64,000 nt of DNA, taken from assembly GCA_002162695.1 (NCBI GenBank), contig MAAM01000004.1:124001-188000 (forward strand), written 5' to 3'. The stretch comes from Cycloclasticus sp. 46_120_T64. Lineage in GTDB: Bacteria > Pseudomonadota > Gammaproteobacteria > Methylococcales > Cycloclasticaceae. The position numbers and the translations under genes were made by a program. Numbering within the stretch: position 1 is the first letter of the stretch; the number at the start of each line of letters is the position of its first letter. Of the stretch, positions 11,736-23,085 are shown piece by piece. The notes below the pieces were generated by a model. It did no database searches. It worked only from the letters and a program-made list of their open reading frames with translations, and was not told the origin of the DNA.

Positions 11736-12917
11736 GCTAGTTGATGGTTTAGCGAGGCTGAGTTCCAGCCCCTGTTTATAACATTCGTGAGCCTTATCCT
11801 TGGTGCTGGCTTGCTGCTCGTACGTTTTTCCTAACAGCAGCAACGCAGGACTATTGGGCGCAATGGCTAGGCTCTGCTCGAGGTGGTCTATTGCCTGTGT
11901 TAAGTCGGCCTGTGCTAAATACAGCTGGGCGATAGCATTGAGTAAATCGGTGTTATCGCGATAGTTTTTTAGCCATTTAGTTAACTGTTTAAGCTTCTTC
12001 GCCGGATCCGTCGTCAGCTGGCAATATAACTCCAGTAGGCTTGGCTCAAATTGGTTGCTGAGTGCTTTCACGAGTAAATTTTCGGCGCTACTGTCGTTCG
12101 CTGCGTCGATCAGCTGCTGGGCATAGGGTCTGAGGTATTCGGCAGTGAGTTTTTGTTTTTTATCGACAGTTTTCCACAAGCTTTCTAGGGCGCGCCCTGT
12201 TTGGCTGTGGAGTAGCTTAATAATCGTTTGTTGTTCAACCGCTTGCCATTCCTGTTGAGGAATCTTACGGTTGTTCTTGAGAGCCGGTAGTAACTTATAG
12301 AGCGCTTCCCAATCGTTGAGCTTTAGGTGGCTCTTCATCAATAAGCTGAGTACCACGGGGTGGCCTGGGGTGGCTGTTTTGAGTTGCTGCAAGCTGGCGA
12401 GCGCTTGTTCAACTTGGCCGGCGGCGAGCTGCAGTTTTGCCCGCGTCAGCTGAATCGCGTGGAGCTGGTCGGGCAATGCCTCACCGGCTTTAAACAGGTA
12501 GTCATCTCGGCGATTATAAGCGCCTTGAGATTGTGCGGCGTGAGCGGCACTCAGGTAGTTTAATAAGGGGGTCTCGCTTTGTTTGGCGTGTTTAATCAAC
12601 AGTTTTTCTGAGCGCTGCCAATTACCTTCCGTTGAATCGAGGAAGCCGTTATTCAACGCCTTGGTCGCACGTTGCTGTTTGCGTTTACTATTCCATGACG
12701 AAAGGTTTTTTGGCACCCGTTTAACCGTTAGTACGGTGCGTAGGGCGATATAAAAGCTAAGGAAACACAGTAGGCTAATAAATAACAATACCGCGAGCGA
12801 GGTTTCAACCGATAGCTGGCCGTAAGTGAGCAAGGCGTAACCAGGGTCTAGATGTACTTGATAAGCGAGGCCGGTGGCGATAATTAGCGCGAGGGTGGCG
12901 ATCAGGATGAGTTTCAT
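11721..12917 (-). CDS. hemY: HemY-like TPR membrane protein
   Basis: Two N-terminal TMs plus TPR repeats; conserved position after hemX. Confidence 0.88.
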   Translation of the reverse strand: MKLILIATLALIIATGLAYQVHLDPGYALLTYGQLSVETSLAVLLFISLLCFLSFYIALRTVLTVKRVPKNLSSWNSKRKQQRATKALNNGFLDSTEGNWQRSEKLLIKHAKQSETPLLNYLSAAHAAQSQGAYNRRDDYLFKAGEALPDQLHAIQLTRAKLQLAAGQVEQALASLQQLKTATPGHPVVLSLLMKSHLKLNDWEALYKLLPALKNNRKIPQQEWQAVEQQTIIKLLHSQTGRALESLWKTVDKKQKLTAEYLRPYAQQLIDAANDSSAENLLVKALSNQFEPSLLELYCQLTTDPAKKLKQLTKWLKNYRDNTDLLNAIAQLYLAQADLTQAIDHLEQSLAIAPNSPALLLLGKTYEQQASTKDKAHECYKQGLELSLAKPSTSLVDT

Positions 12918-12925
12918 GGTGCTGC

Positions 12926-14128
12926 CTAGGGAGTTGCTTTAATCGGGGTTGCGCTTACAGGTTCAACCTTCACTGCCTGCGGGCTTTCACTGGGCTGGCT
13001 GTTTTCTTCCTCGGCGGTGGTTTCCACTTGGCCGGTTACGGTTTCATTCATGGTTAACAGAGGTAACTCGCGTAACATCTTCAGCGACAAGCTAATGCTC
13101 GGCAGTTGGGCCTTAATGGGGGTGTTTTTCAGTGATTCTAATTGCTCGATCGCTGTTTTTACCCTGGGTTTAGCGGCATCAAAATAGTCACTTAACCAAT
13201 CAATAGAAATGGCGATGCTCGCGTTATAAAGGTTTTCATCTTTATTAATCAAAGCGAGTCTAGCGGCTTCCAGTTTAAGCGCGAGGTTTTTCCTAATTAG
13301 CTCGATTTGCTCTGGGGTCATTAAGGCGGCGATGGGTTTATCGTGGCGGCGCACGACGACCAGCTTGCTGAAATTTGACCAGGCTTCATTGAGGGTTTGT
13401 TGGATGTTTTCTGGTATCGGCGAGGCTTCGCCTTTACCAATTTCTGGGGCTTGTGCGGTGCCTGCGTGTGGCTCGCTGATGCCCATTTTGGCGACGGCAT
13501 TTTCTAGTGCAATCAACTGCGATGAGATGCCGACGGTATCCGGCATAGCGGTGCTTTTCAGGATGTTAATTTCTTTTGCGAGTTGTTCGCGTACGGCAAA
13601 GGTTGTTGGATCGCCGTTTTCTTTCAGTCGTTGATCGGCGGCTTGTAGGGCGATGATCGCGGTGTTGATATCACCAGCGAGTTGTAAGCGGGTATTGGCT
13701 AAGCTGCTCAAGTATTCAGCTTCGGCGATAAGCCACTGGCGGCGGCTTTTGCCTACTTGATTTTGCAATAACTCGAATTTCTCGCTAGAGCTCAGTTGTA
13801 AGTTGCTGAGTTGTTTTGATAGCCCGGCGTCTAAGGAGGCGATATTGGCATCCAAGCGCTGCGATAGCTGTTGATTATCGTCTTGTAAGCCCTCGCTTTG
13901 CACGGATAATTGTTTGATTTGTAGTTGTAACTGGTTGAACGCCCAATAACCGGCGCCGGCGGTCGCAAGGACTAAGCCAATCGATAATAGCGCTAGGCTA
14001 GAACGGCTTTTTGGTTGAACGGCGGTGTCAGCGCTGCTCTTGGTGAGTTTTTTTTTGTTACTGCTGGTTTTTTTGTTCGCTGAGCCGCTTGTTGTTGATT
14101 CGGTAGCGGTGCTTGATTTGTCGTTCAT
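12926..14128 (-). CDS. hemX: HemX family (uroporphyrinogen-III C-methyltransferase-like) membrane protein; start set at MNDKSSTATES
   Basis: Single TM then coiled coil; LIAEAEYLSSLANTRLQLAGDINTAIIALQAADQRL; synteny with hemCDY. Confidence 0.9.
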   Translation of the reverse strand: MNDKSSTATESTTSGSANKKTSSNKKKLTKSSADTAVQPKSRSSLALLSIGLVLATAGAGYWAFNQLQLQIKQLSVQSEGLQDDNQQLSQRLDANIASLDAGLSKQLSNLQLSSSEKFELLQNQVGKSRRQWLIAEAEYLSSLANTRLQLAGDINTAIIALQAADQRLKENGDPTTFAVREQLAKEINILKSTAMPDTVGISSQLIALENAVAKMGISEPHAGTAQAPEIGKGEASPIPENIQQTLNEAWSNFSKLVVVRRHDKPIAALMTPEQIELIRKNLALKLEAARLALINKDENLYNASIAISIDWLSDYFDAAKPRVKTAIEQLESLKNTPIKAQLPSISLSLKMLRELPLLTMNETVTGQVETTAEEENSQPSESPQAVKVEPVSATPIKATP

Positions 14129-14241
14129 GGCGGTATCCACAAGTATTAGGAAATAGCGGGCTGGCACACGGGCTAGCACGCTTCTCTCAACTGAAAAATT
14201 AGGGCTGTTTAATAGTATACCGTTGCCGGCTTAAAGATGTA

Positions 14242-14997
14242 TTAAAACTCATGGGCTTTTTCGATCCGGAGAATGGTCGACACGAGGCCCTCATCGCTCG
14301 CTTCTGGGCTGGCATCGACGTGTTGGCAGCCTAGGCTCTGTGCATACTCGGCGATACGTTGGCTAAACACAATAAAGTGACTGTGTTGTTTGAGCTGTTC
14401 GGCCTTATTGGGCAATAAGGCGAATAGATTGCTGAGTGCCAACTGGCTGCTAATGGTGATGTAATCGAGGGTCTCATCGGGAAGAGCGGTGTATTCGGGG
14501 CGGCCACGGCGGTATACATCGATACTCTGAAGCGCTAGGCCTCGTTGACGCAATTGATCGGCGAGGAAATTGCGGCCACCTTCACCCTTGATCAGGGTCG
14601 CTGTTTTAGCGTCGAGCTGAACGGGGAATTTATCGAGCAGGGATTCGCTAGTGAAGGGTGCTTGGGCGATGATGCTGGGGGTTAAGCCGATGCGGCGAAG
14701 GCTATCCGCCGTTTTCGGCCCAATCGCCACCAGTTGATTGGGTAGCTTTGGCCAGTGCCGCTTAAGTAATTGATCGGCGTGTGAGACCGCGTTGGCACTG
14801 GTGAAAATAAGATAATCCTGCTCGGCTAACTGGCTTAATTGCTGGCGAGCCCTTGGATCAGCGTCTATGGTTTGAATTTCAATGCTGGGGTAGCGAATAG
14901 GTGTTAAGCCCGCAGCGCTTAATTGCTCGGATAAATTAAACGCTTGTGAGGCGGGGCGGGTGACTAAAACACGGGTGCTCCGATCATTTGTCGGCAT
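14242..14997 (-). CDS. hemD: uroporphyrinogen-III synthase
   Basis: [45 protein letters not shown]; overlaps hemC end. Confidence 0.92.
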   Translation of the reverse strand: MPTNDRSTRVLVTRPASQAFNLSEQLSAAGLTPIRYPSIEIQTIDADPRARQQLSQLAEQDYLIFTSANAVSHADQLLKRHWPKLPNQLVAIGPKTADSLRRIGLTPSIIAQAPFTSESLLDKFPVQLDAKTATLIKGEGGRNFLADQLRQRGLALQSIDVYRRGRPEYTALPDETLDYITISSQLALSNLFALLPNKAEQLKQHSHFIVFSQRIAEYAQSLGCQHVDASPEASDEGLVSTILRIEKAHEF

Positions 14998-15916
14998 CTT
15001 GGTAGAGCCTATCTAATATCTGCTTGGCGCCAGCGGCTAATAGGCGATTGGCGACGGTGCGGCCAATTTCTTCGGCGTGTTCGATAGGGCCTTCTAATTG
15101 TTCGCTGATGAGTACGCTGCCATCAGGCTCGGCGACTAGGCCGTGTAAACGGATGGAATCACCCTTGATCCGTGAATGTCCCGCGATAGGGGCTTGGCAA
15201 CCGCCTTCTAGGGTCAAGTTCATCGCGCGTTCGGCAGTAATTCGGCTGGCTGTTGCGGGGTCGTGGAGGCAGGCGACCAGTGCTTGGGTGGCGCTATCGT
15301 TTGAGCGGCACTCGATGCCAATAGCGCCTTGGCCAATCGCGGGCAACATGATATTCGCTGGCAACGCAACCTTGATGCGTTGTTCAAAGCCTAGGCGGAT
15401 TAAGCCGGCGGCGGCGAGAATAATCGCATCATATTGACCATCGTCTAATTTTTGTAAGCGGCTGTTGACGTTACCCCTCAGTGACTTGATTTTCAAATCG
15501 GGGCGTAAGTCTAATAATTGACACTGGCGTCTAAGGCTGGAGGTGCCGACAACCGCATCCTGTGGTAAATCCTCGATACTGGCATAACTATTCGACACGA
15601 AGGCGTCGCGTGGGTCTTCACGCAATAAAATAGCACTAAGTTCTAAACCATCGGGGAGTTGTGCTGGCACGTCTTTCATCGAGTGCACGGCAATATCGGC
15701 GTCACCGTTCAACATGCCGAGTTCTAATTCTTTAACAAAAAGGCCTTTGCCGCCAATTTTTGCTAATGGCGTGTCGAGGATTTTATCGCCTTGGGTGATC
15801 ATTTTAACTAATTCAACCTGCAACTCCGGGTGTGAGGCAGTTAATAAACGAGCGACGTGTTCGGCCTGCCAAAGAGCGAGTGGGCTACGGCGGGTGGCGA
15901 TTCTAATGAGGGTCAT
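14984..15916 (-). CDS. hemC: hydroxymethylbilane synthase
   Basis: [42 protein letters not shown] cofactor-Cys motif. Confidence 0.97.
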   Translation of the reverse strand: MTLIRIATRRSPLALWQAEHVARLLTASHPELQVELVKMITQGDKILDTPLAKIGGKGLFVKELELGMLNGDADIAVHSMKDVPAQLPDGLELSAILLREDPRDAFVSNSYASIEDLPQDAVVGTSSLRRQCQLLDLRPDLKIKSLRGNVNSRLQKLDDGQYDAIILAAAGLIRLGFEQRIKVALPANIMLPAIGQGAIGIECRSNDSATQALVACLHDPATASRITAERAMNLTLEGGCQAPIAGHSRIKGDSIRLHGLVAEPDGSVLISEQLEGPIEHAEEIGRTVANRLLAAGAKQILDRLYQDADK

Positions 15917-15958
15917 TATTACAGGCGGTTTGTTTGAGATGGCTTGATTATAGCAGTG

Positions 15959-16723
15959 CTAACGGGGCTTTTTGTCAGTAGCCGGTTGTTTTTGCTTGAG
16001 CAGGCGGTTTAACTCGGCTTGGTGACGACGGCTAATGCTGAGGCTGTCGCTGCAACCGTTGAGTCGTAGTTTGAATCGGCCCAAGCCGCATTTAACGATG
16101 GCGCTAATCGAGTTTATATTTACTAGCGCATTACGGTGGATACGGAAAAACATCGAGGGGTACTCTTCTGCTAGCTGCTTCAAGGGCTGGTCTAATAATA
16201 CGGAGGTCTCAGCAGTCACCGCTAAGGTGTATTTATTATCCGCTTTAAAGTAAATAATGTCGTCGATTTCCAGTAGTTGCAAACCGCTGTGGGTCTGCGC
16301 GCAAAGGTATTGGCGTGGGCCGAGTAGCTGTTGATTGAGGCTTACTAGGTTGGTGATTTGTGCGGTGTTGCTCAGCACCTTGTCTAAGCTTTGCTGTAAA
16401 CGCTGTTTTTTCACCGGCTTTAATAAATAATCGATGGCGTTTTGCTCGAAGGCTTGGATGGCGTATTGATCGAAGGCGGTCACAAAAACCACCAGGGTGG
16501 TTAATTTCGCTTGTTGTATTTCAGCGGCAACTTGTAGGCCATCCATCGCCGGCATACGGATATCCAATAAGGCCAGGTCGGGTTGATATTGCAGGCATTG
16601 TTGCAGCGCCTCTAGGCCATTACTAGCATCGGCGTAAATATCGTGTTCGGGGCTGATTTCTTCGATCAGTAACTTAAGGCGTTGCCGCGCGAGCGGCTCA
16701 TCATCGGCGATAAGGATCTTCAT
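15959..16723 (-). CDS. algR: LytTR-type response regulator, AlgR-like
   Basis: Receiver (IADDEPLARQRL, DIRMPAMDG) plus LytTR domain (FRIHRNALVNINSI); adjacent to hemC as in pseudomonads. Confidence 0.9.
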   Translation of the reverse strand: MKILIADDEPLARQRLKLLIEEISPEHDIYADASNGLEALQQCLQYQPDLALLDIRMPAMDGLQVAAEIQQAKLTTLVVFVTAFDQYAIQAFEQNAIDYLLKPVKKQRLQQSLDKVLSNTAQITNLVSLNQQLLGPRQYLCAQTHSGLQLLEIDDIIYFKADNKYTLAVTAETSVLLDQPLKQLAEEYPSMFFRIHRNALVNINSISAIVKCGLGRFKLRLNGCSDSLSISRRHQAELNRLLKQKQPATDKKPR

Positions 16724-17769
16724 TCTGCTAACGTTTGGTAAGGGAAGCGTAAGGAGGTGTGAAACTCACCGTCCGCCTCGCTACTGAGTAGTTTGCCTTG
16801 TTCTGGGAAACAGCTTTGGATGCGTAGGCGAATGTTCTCTATCGCCATGTTATTGCCTGATCTAGGGGCGTGAGCCGAGCCGCTGGGGTTACTGATATTT
16901 AAGCTGATTAGCTGCTGACGCATATTGGCGTTAATGCGTAGAGTGCCGCCTTGCGCACGCGGCTCTATCCCGTGATAAACCGCATTTTCAACTAACGGTT
17001 GGATACTGAGCGGGGGGATTAAGGCGTCTGCAGGAATGGCCGACACCTCGAGTTCGATCCTGAGTCGATCACCCAAACGAGTTTGCTCGATATTTAAGTA
17101 TTGCTGAATTAAACGAAGTTCTTGTTGAAAGGGCACCAGCCGCGTTGTCATGTGCATATTGGCACGAAATAGTTCGGCTAAATCTTCGGTGAGGGTTTCC
17201 GCTAGGCTGGGGTTCAAGCGGGTCAAACTAGCGATGGTATTGAGGCTGTTGAATAAAAAATGGGGGCGTATACGTGCTTGCAAGGCATCGAGTTTTGCCT
17301 CGGCTTCGGCGCTTACTTGTTGACGCCATTGAAATTGAATATATAAAAAGCGCAATAAAACCCCACTAAATATGATGCTGATACCGCTATTTCTAAGATA
17401 GATATTCAGAGGTGTCTGACTGGGGCTGGGGAATAAATTAAATGACGGTAATACCGAGCTGATTAACCAGCTGAGAAACATCGTCGTGAGGTTGATGACC
17501 AGGAATATCAATAGGCAAGATTTCAGCGCAGAATATTGCCGAATACGCTGTTTGCAGCTGCAGAATAACGCGGCGCAAGTAAAGGCGACCCAGAGAATAA
17601 ATAGCGCATTTAAGCTCAATGCAGACCAGTAGTTACCGTTAATAAAACCACTATTGAGCGCTAGGGTGATGGCTAATAACAGGGAAATAAGGGTGATATA
17701 CAGCACGTTAAGCGGCCGACAGGTGTCGGGTAGAAAATAGGCTTGCGCTGGTGGTGAGCGTTTATCCAT
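16720..17769 (-). CDS. algZ: sensor kinase of LytS/YehU (His_kinase) type, AlgZ/FimS-like
   Basis: ARIRPHFLFNSLNTIASLTRLNP H-box; multi-TM N-terminus; overlaps algR start. Confidence 0.88.
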   Translation of the reverse strand: MDKRSPPAQAYFLPDTCRPLNVLYITLISLLLAITLALNSGFINGNYWSALSLNALFILWVAFTCAALFCSCKQRIRQYSALKSCLLIFLVINLTTMFLSWLISSVLPSFNLFPSPSQTPLNIYLRNSGISIIFSGVLLRFLYIQFQWRQQVSAEAEAKLDALQARIRPHFLFNSLNTIASLTRLNPSLAETLTEDLAELFRANMHMTTRLVPFQQELRLIQQYLNIEQTRLGDRLRIELEVSAIPADALIPPLSIQPLVENAVYHGIEPRAQGGTLRINANMRQQLISLNISNPSGSAHAPRSGNNMAIENIRLRIQSCFPEQGKLLSSEADGEFHTSLRFPYQTLAE

Positions 17770-17858
17770 GAGGCGGGGCTAGCTTGTTTGTTAGAAGCTA
17801 CAAAATTAGCGAATCTTAAGTGATATACTAGGTGAAAATTCACTTTTATCCACATACC

Positions 17859-19259
17859 ATGTCACAAGATAAACAAAATAAACTGTGGGGCGGACGCTTC
17901 ACCGAGAGTACTGATGCCTTTGTTCAGGCCTTTACCGCTTCTGTTAACTTCGACCAACGTTTAGCGCGTTACGATATTGAAGGCTCTGTTGCACACGCCA
18001 AGATGCTCTGCCAAGTCGGTATTTTGAGCGAACAAGAACGTGAGCAAATCATCAAGGGTTTGGCCGAGGTGCTAGAACTTATCGAAGCGGGCCAGTTTGA
18101 GTGGTCTATCGAACTTGAAGACGTGCATATGAATATCGAAGCCGCCTTAACCGAGCGGATTGGTATTGCGGGTAAAAAATTGCATACCGGTCGTTCACGG
18201 AATGACCAAGTGGCGACGGATATTCGTTTGTTTTTACGTGAGCAACTCGCGTTGATTGATAGCGAACTGACACGTTTACAGCAGGGCTTGGTTGGCCTAG
18301 CCGGCGCGAATACCGATACGATCATGCCAGGGTTTACCCATTTACAGGTGGCACAACCGGTAACCTTCGGTCATCACTTGATGGCTTGGTTTGAAATGCT
18401 CAAACGTGATGCGGAGCGCTTTGCCGATTGTGCTAAACGGGTCAATGTTATGCCCTTGGGTTCGGCGGCATTAGCCGGAACCAGTTACCCGATTGACCGT
18501 TTAATGACGGCTGAGTTATTAGGTTTCACAAAGCCCTGTGCTAATTCGCTGGATGGCGTGAGTGATCGAGATTTTGCGATTGAATTTTGCGCGGCCTCGG
18601 CACTGCTGATGACCCATCTATCGCGTTTCTCGGAAGAAATTGTGTTGTGGACCAGTGCGCAATTTAATTTTATCCACTTGCCTGATGCCTTTTGTACTGG
18701 CTCGTCGATTATGCCGCAAAAGAAAAACCCCGATGTACCTGAGTTGGTGCGCGGTAAAACCGGCCGAGTGAATGGTAATTTGGTATCACTGCTGACCCTG
18801 ATGAAATCGCAGCCGCTGGCTTACAATAAAGACAACCAAGAAGATAAAGAACCGTTATTTGATACCGTCGATACGGTTCTCGGTTCGTTACGGGCGTTTG
18901 CCGATATGGTGCCAAATATCGAGCCGGTAAAAGAGTCGATGTTAAAAGCGGCAAAACAAGGTTTTTCAACCGCGACGGATTTAGCGGACTACTTAGTGGG
19001 CAAGGGCATTGCGTTTAGGGATGCACACGAGGTTGTTGGTTTGGCGGTGCGTTTAGGGACCGATACTGGACGTGATTTATCAGAACTGTCATTAGAAGAA
19101 TTACAAAGCTTTTCGACTGAAATAACCGCCGATGTTTTTGAGGTGTTGACCTTGGAAGGTTCCGTGTCTGCGCGTGACCACCTGGGTGGAACGGCACCGA
19201 ACCAGGTGCGTTATGCGGTATCGGAGGCAAAGGCTTTTTTAGCGGCAAAGCTTAAATAG
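17859..19259 (+). CDS. argH: argininosuccinate lyase
   Basis: [29 protein letters not shown]; start chosen at MSQDKQNK. Confidence 0.97.
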   Translation: MSQDKQNKLWGGRFTESTDAFVQAFTASVNFDQRLARYDIEGSVAHAKMLCQVGILSEQEREQIIKGLAEVLELIEAGQFEWSIELEDVHMNIEAALTERIGIAGKKLHTGRSRNDQVATDIRLFLREQLALIDSELTRLQQGLVGLAGANTDTIMPGFTHLQVAQPVTFGHHLMAWFEMLKRDAERFADCAKRVNVMPLGSAALAGTSYPIDRLMTAELLGFTKPCANSLDGVSDRDFAIEFCAASALLMTHLSRFSEEIVLWTSAQFNFIHLPDAFCTGSSIMPQKKNPDVPELVRGKTGRVNGNLVSLLTLMKSQPLAYNKDNQEDKEPLFDTVDTVLGSLRAFADMVPNIEPVKESMLKAAKQGFSTATDLADYLVGKGIAFRDAHEVVGLAVRLGTDTGRDLSELSLEELQSFSTEITADVFEVLTLEGSVSARDHLGGTAPNQVRYAVSEAKAFLAAKLK

Positions 19260-19332
19260 TTTGGAAAGCTGATATTTCTATAGAATTCAGCAATACTGCT
19301 AGTCTTATCAATAATAATGGTATGAACTAACA

Positions 19333-20133
19333 ATGCGAGAGTCCTTATCAATGGGCTGGGGGCAGCAAGCGCTTGAGCAGGCAAGCTTTGGTGTGTTGTG
19401 GCTTAAGCCCGATAACAGTTATTATTTGAACCCTTATCTGTGTTCGATACTGGGCTTGGATGAAAGTGAGGCGGTCGGCGAGGAATGGCTTGAGGCTGGG
19501 CCGTTGGCGAGTGCATTATTGGATGTGAACAGCCCCTTACAGCTCGTCGATGCTAAGGGGCAAGCTCTATGGATGCAGCGAGAAGCTATAAATAAAGCCG
19601 AGTTAAGAGTTTATTTTTTCCATAATTGTAGCGATTGGGTGCTTATTGGTAACGAATGTCGTCGATTACAGGGCGAATTGGCGAATCTTGCTGCGACTAG
19701 CTCGGTACAGGGTTTGATTAATAATGATGTGATGTTGCAGTTATTAGATGGGCATATTAGTTGTAGCCGGCGTTACCTGAACCCATTATCGCTGTTGCGA
19801 ATTCGTTATGAGTTCCCCAACGATATGGAGGCTGCCTTGGTCTCACATTGTATTCAGCGCATCGCGTTTTTTTTGAAAGACCAGTTACGCTGGGCGGATC
19901 AGATTGGCATGTTGGATTCGCAGAGTTTTTTAGTGATCCTACCGGAAACAGATTATCAGTCTGCGGCCAGTCTATTAAAAAAGTTTAATGATGAACCACA
20001 TTTAGCCTTGTTCTCTAGTGACGACGAGAAGCCATTGTCATTTTCGATAGGTTTGACCGAGTGGCGGAAAGGTGATGTGGCGACAAAAATGCTGAAGAAT
20101 CTCCAGCAGGATGTCGATTTGACGGTGGTCTAG
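19333..20133 (+). CDS. PAS-like plus degenerate GGDEF-like domain protein
   Basis: C-terminal GGDEF-fold-like sequence LSLLRIRYEFP...DQIGMLDSQSFLVILPETDYQSA with LDSQSF in place of the GG[D/E]EF motif. Confidence 0.65.
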   Translation: MRESLSMGWGQQALEQASFGVLWLKPDNSYYLNPYLCSILGLDESEAVGEEWLEAGPLASALLDVNSPLQLVDAKGQALWMQREAINKAELRVYFFHNCSDWVLIGNECRRLQGELANLAATSSVQGLINNDVMLQLLDGHISCSRRYLNPLSLLRIRYEFPNDMEAALVSHCIQRIAFFLKDQLRWADQIGMLDSQSFLVILPETDYQSAASLLKKFNDEPHLALFSSDDEKPLSFSIGLTEWRKGDVATKMLKNLQQDVDLTVV

Positions 20134-20136
20134 GGA

Positions 20137-22989
20137 ATGACAAAACCGGTGCAAAGCCCAGCGCAGCAGCGCAACTTAAAAAGTATATCGTTACTGGCTG
20201 CCAACGGCGAAATCAGCAAAAAAGAAATCCGCGTTATCAAACAACGTTTTTTAAATTTACATAAGTTGAAAATGCAGCGCGCCTTGGATGCGACCACCCC
20301 GCGGCAAAAAATATTCTTAGAAATTCTGCCACTACTATTTCACGTCAACCATCCCGTGTTGCCGGGTTATGTATCGAGTAAAACCCCCGCTGGTATTGCT
20401 GACTATGCACCGAGTAAATTAGCGATAGAAAAAGCCAAAAAATTGGGTCAAGGTTTTGTTTATAGCAAACGTGCGCGGCGAATTTTTGGTATTGAATCTA
20501 TTTTTCTGATGGGCAGTGTCGGCAGTATCGCTTACGTGAAAGGCAGTGATATGGACCTGTGGTTATGCCACGCACCTAATTTATCGGTCGAGGAATTAAC
20601 ACTTTTACAAAACAAGGCGACTGAGATAGAGAAGTGGGGCGAAACGCTGGGCCTAGAAGTGCATTTTTTCATGATGGATGCAGAGGCGTTTAAACATGGT
20701 GCGGCGACCCCATTATCGGCTGAGAGCAGTGGTAGCACCCAACACCATTTATTATTGGAAGAGTTTTATCGTACCGCGTTGTATGTGGCGGGGCGTTATC
20801 CAGTTTGGTGGTTAGTGCCGCCAGAAGAAGAAAATAATTACCAGGCCTTCGTCGATAACTTAATAAATCAGCGTTTCATTGAGCGACACGACGTGATCGA
20901 TTTTGGCGGCTTAGAGAATGTGCCGGCAGAGGAATTCTTAGGGGCATCATTTTGGCACTTATATAAGGCCATCGACTCACCGTATAAATCCTTGCTGAAA
21001 TTGATGTTGATGGAATCATACGTCGCCAAGTACCCGAATTCACATTGGTCGGCCTTACGCATGAAAGAGCGTGTGTATGCGGGGGAATCGGATGTAAATA
21101 AGCTAGACGCGTATTTAATTTTATATAGCGTGTTAGAAGAGTATTTCTTAGAACGCAACGAGCCAGAGCGCTTAAACCTGATGCGTTACTGTTTTTACAG
21201 TAAATTGAATGAACACGAGACCACTGCATCGAAGTATTTGAAGCAGGACTGGCGGCAAGATGTTTTTAAAGAGATGTTGCAGCAGTGGGCGCCGTTACCC
21301 GATTATATGGACTTGGCCTTAGAAAATAAGGCGTGGAATATTTCACAAGTAAAACAAGAAAAAGAGCGCCTAACCAAGGAGTTGATGAATAGCTACCGGT
21401 TATTGATTCGTTTTGCCAAAGAGCGAATAGACGCCTCGAAACGAAACAGTGAAGAACTGACCTTGCTCGGCCGAAAATTGAATGCCGCGTTTGACAAACG
21501 CCCCAGTAAACTCGAGCGTTCGACGATTAAGAATAAACGTATGCAGCAAGAAAATAAGGTGCTGTTAAAACAACGTTCGGGGGCCAATAATCAACCGTAC
21601 TGGCTGTTAAATAGACTGGATATCAATGGTCAGGAGCAATTGATTCGCCAAGCCCATGGTTTAATCTCCTTATTAGCTTGGTGTGTCGATTATGGTGTGC
21701 TGAGCGAAAAAACCAAAATAGCCCTAGATCCGGGCAGCAGTCAAATTAGCTCGCGTGAGGTCATACAAACCTTACGCAGCGTTGCGGTGTTTTTTAGTAC
21801 CCTACCGAAAAAACCGGCGCACCTCGACGCCTATCGTTATAAACCGGCGGTGACGAACGTGATGTTGGTGATTAACTCCGGCCTAGACTCGATGAGTGAT
21901 TTTACCGATCAGGGCATCAACCTCACCTCAGATCGATCCGATGCACTCAGCTTCGGCTCTCAGCGGCGGAATTTGGTGCATACCGTGGATATGATGTTTC
22001 GCAATTCATGGAATGAAATTGTGGTGGGTAAATATGAGGGTGTTGAAGGCTTAATGGCTAGTATCTGTGAGATATTCGACCATAAAACCATCGGCGCTCG
22101 GCAACAACTACCTCGCTTGGTGTGTACAAGTTATAACTCGCCAAGGGCGATGAGTGTAGCAAAACGTGTTCAGCGCTTGTTTAACGATATTGGCCTCGAA
22201 TTTAAGTCTTATAGCAGCAGTTTGTCGCCACGTTTGGTGATTCGAATGGGCCGTTTGTTCTGCATCATGCAAGTGAGAGAGCGGAAAATGACCAGTGAGA
22301 TAGTTAATGAAAGTGAGTTTTTAACCGCATTGGGTAAACCTCAACCGAGTATGAGCCCAATATGTTTTGATAGCCTAGCCGACAAAAAACGTTTGTTGCC
22401 AACTATTTGCACACACCATCAAGCGGGGCGGATTCAGGTTTATTACACCCATTTGGCGGATAATACGGCGTTGATTTATATGCTGGATGAGAAGGGTTCC
22501 TTATTCTTTAAGCAGTTGGCTTTTGTCAACGAGCGGGTGTTGTTACAGGCTTATAAAAAGCTTATCGATAATGTACTGCACCGTTGCCGTTTAGCCGCGT
22601 ATGAGCAAGACGATATGGATTTTGACTTGGAGGTGGAATATTATCGCGCTGATAAGGCTCGAGGCCGCTGGCAACTTACCGAAGTGAAGCTCGCTGAGCA
22701 AACGGCTGAGAAAAGTCTAAACGTGTGTGTGTCCTATGATCCTTTGCTGAAACAAACCCAAATTGATTGTAATGAGCAGAGTTTTTCAAGCATCGAACAC
22801 GGGGCTGATTTATACCGCGCGGTGGCCGGTTTTATCCGTGCCGAGCGCTCCGAGCATGAGGATTACCCCGTGTATGTGAGCGATATCGACGTGCCTTTTG
22901 CACAATTAGGCGCGGCAACGCAGGCCGAATTGCAAACCATTCATTACCTGAAGTATAAACAAGCGATAGAAAAAAAATTGAACCTTTAA
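20137..22989 (+). CDS. cyaA: class I adenylate cyclase
   Basis: 950 aa; IFLMGSVGSIAYVKGSDMDLWLCH nucleotidyltransferase motif; class I cyclase architecture. Confidence 0.95.
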   Translation: MTKPVQSPAQQRNLKSISLLAANGEISKKEIRVIKQRFLNLHKLKMQRALDATTPRQKIFLEILPLLFHVNHPVLPGYVSSKTPAGIADYAPSKLAIEKAKKLGQGFVYSKRARRIFGIESIFLMGSVGSIAYVKGSDMDLWLCHAPNLSVEELTLLQNKATEIEKWGETLGLEVHFFMMDAEAFKHGAATPLSAESSGSTQHHLLLEEFYRTALYVAGRYPVWWLVPPEEENNYQAFVDNLINQRFIERHDVIDFGGLENVPAEEFLGASFWHLYKAIDSPYKSLLKLMLMESYVAKYPNSHWSALRMKERVYAGESDVNKLDAYLILYSVLEEYFLERNEPERLNLMRYCFYSKLNEHETTASKYLKQDWRQDVFKEMLQQWAPLPDYMDLALENKAWNISQVKQEKERLTKELMNSYRLLIRFAKERIDASKRNSEELTLLGRKLNAAFDKRPSKLERSTIKNKRMQQENKVLLKQRSGANNQPYWLLNRLDINGQEQLIRQAHGLISLLAWCVDYGVLSEKTKIALDPGSSQISSREVIQTLRSVAVFFSTLPKKPAHLDAYRYKPAVTNVMLVINSGLDSMSDFTDQGINLTSDRSDALSFGSQRRNLVHTVDMMFRNSWNEIVVGKYEGVEGLMASICEIFDHKTIGARQQLPRLVCTSYNSPRAMSVAKRVQRLFNDIGLEFKSYSSSLSPRLVIRMGRLFCIMQVRERKMTSEIVNESEFLTALGKPQPSMSPICFDSLADKKRLLPTICTHHQAGRIQVYYTHLADNTALIYMLDEKGSLFFKQLAFVNERVLLQAYKKLIDNVLHRCRLAAYEQDDMDFDLEVEYYRADKARGRWQLTEVKLAEQTAEKSLNVCVSYDPLLKQTQIDCNEQSFSSIEHGADLYRAVAGFIRAERSEHEDYPVYVSDIDVPFAQLGAATQAELQTIHYLKYKQAIEKKLNL

Positions 22990-23025
22990 TGGCTCGGCTG
23001 GCTTCCTTGCATTGTAAACTACGCC

Positions 23026-23065
23026 TTGCACCTAGCCCAGCGGCTAGTAGCTGGGCTAGGTGCAA
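23026..23065. terminator. perfect 16-bp inverted repeat with 8-nt loop between convergent cyaA and peroxiredoxin; possible bidirectional terminator
   Basis: ttgcacctagcccagc - ggctagta - gctgggctaggtgcaa; no clear T-tract. Confidence 0.55.
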
Positions 23066-23085
23066 TAAAGGTCTACCTTATCGTC

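Noticed and set aside
15024-15437. 137-aa plus-strand ORF opposite hemC
   Set aside because: Antisense to hemC with no domain signature; shadow ORF.
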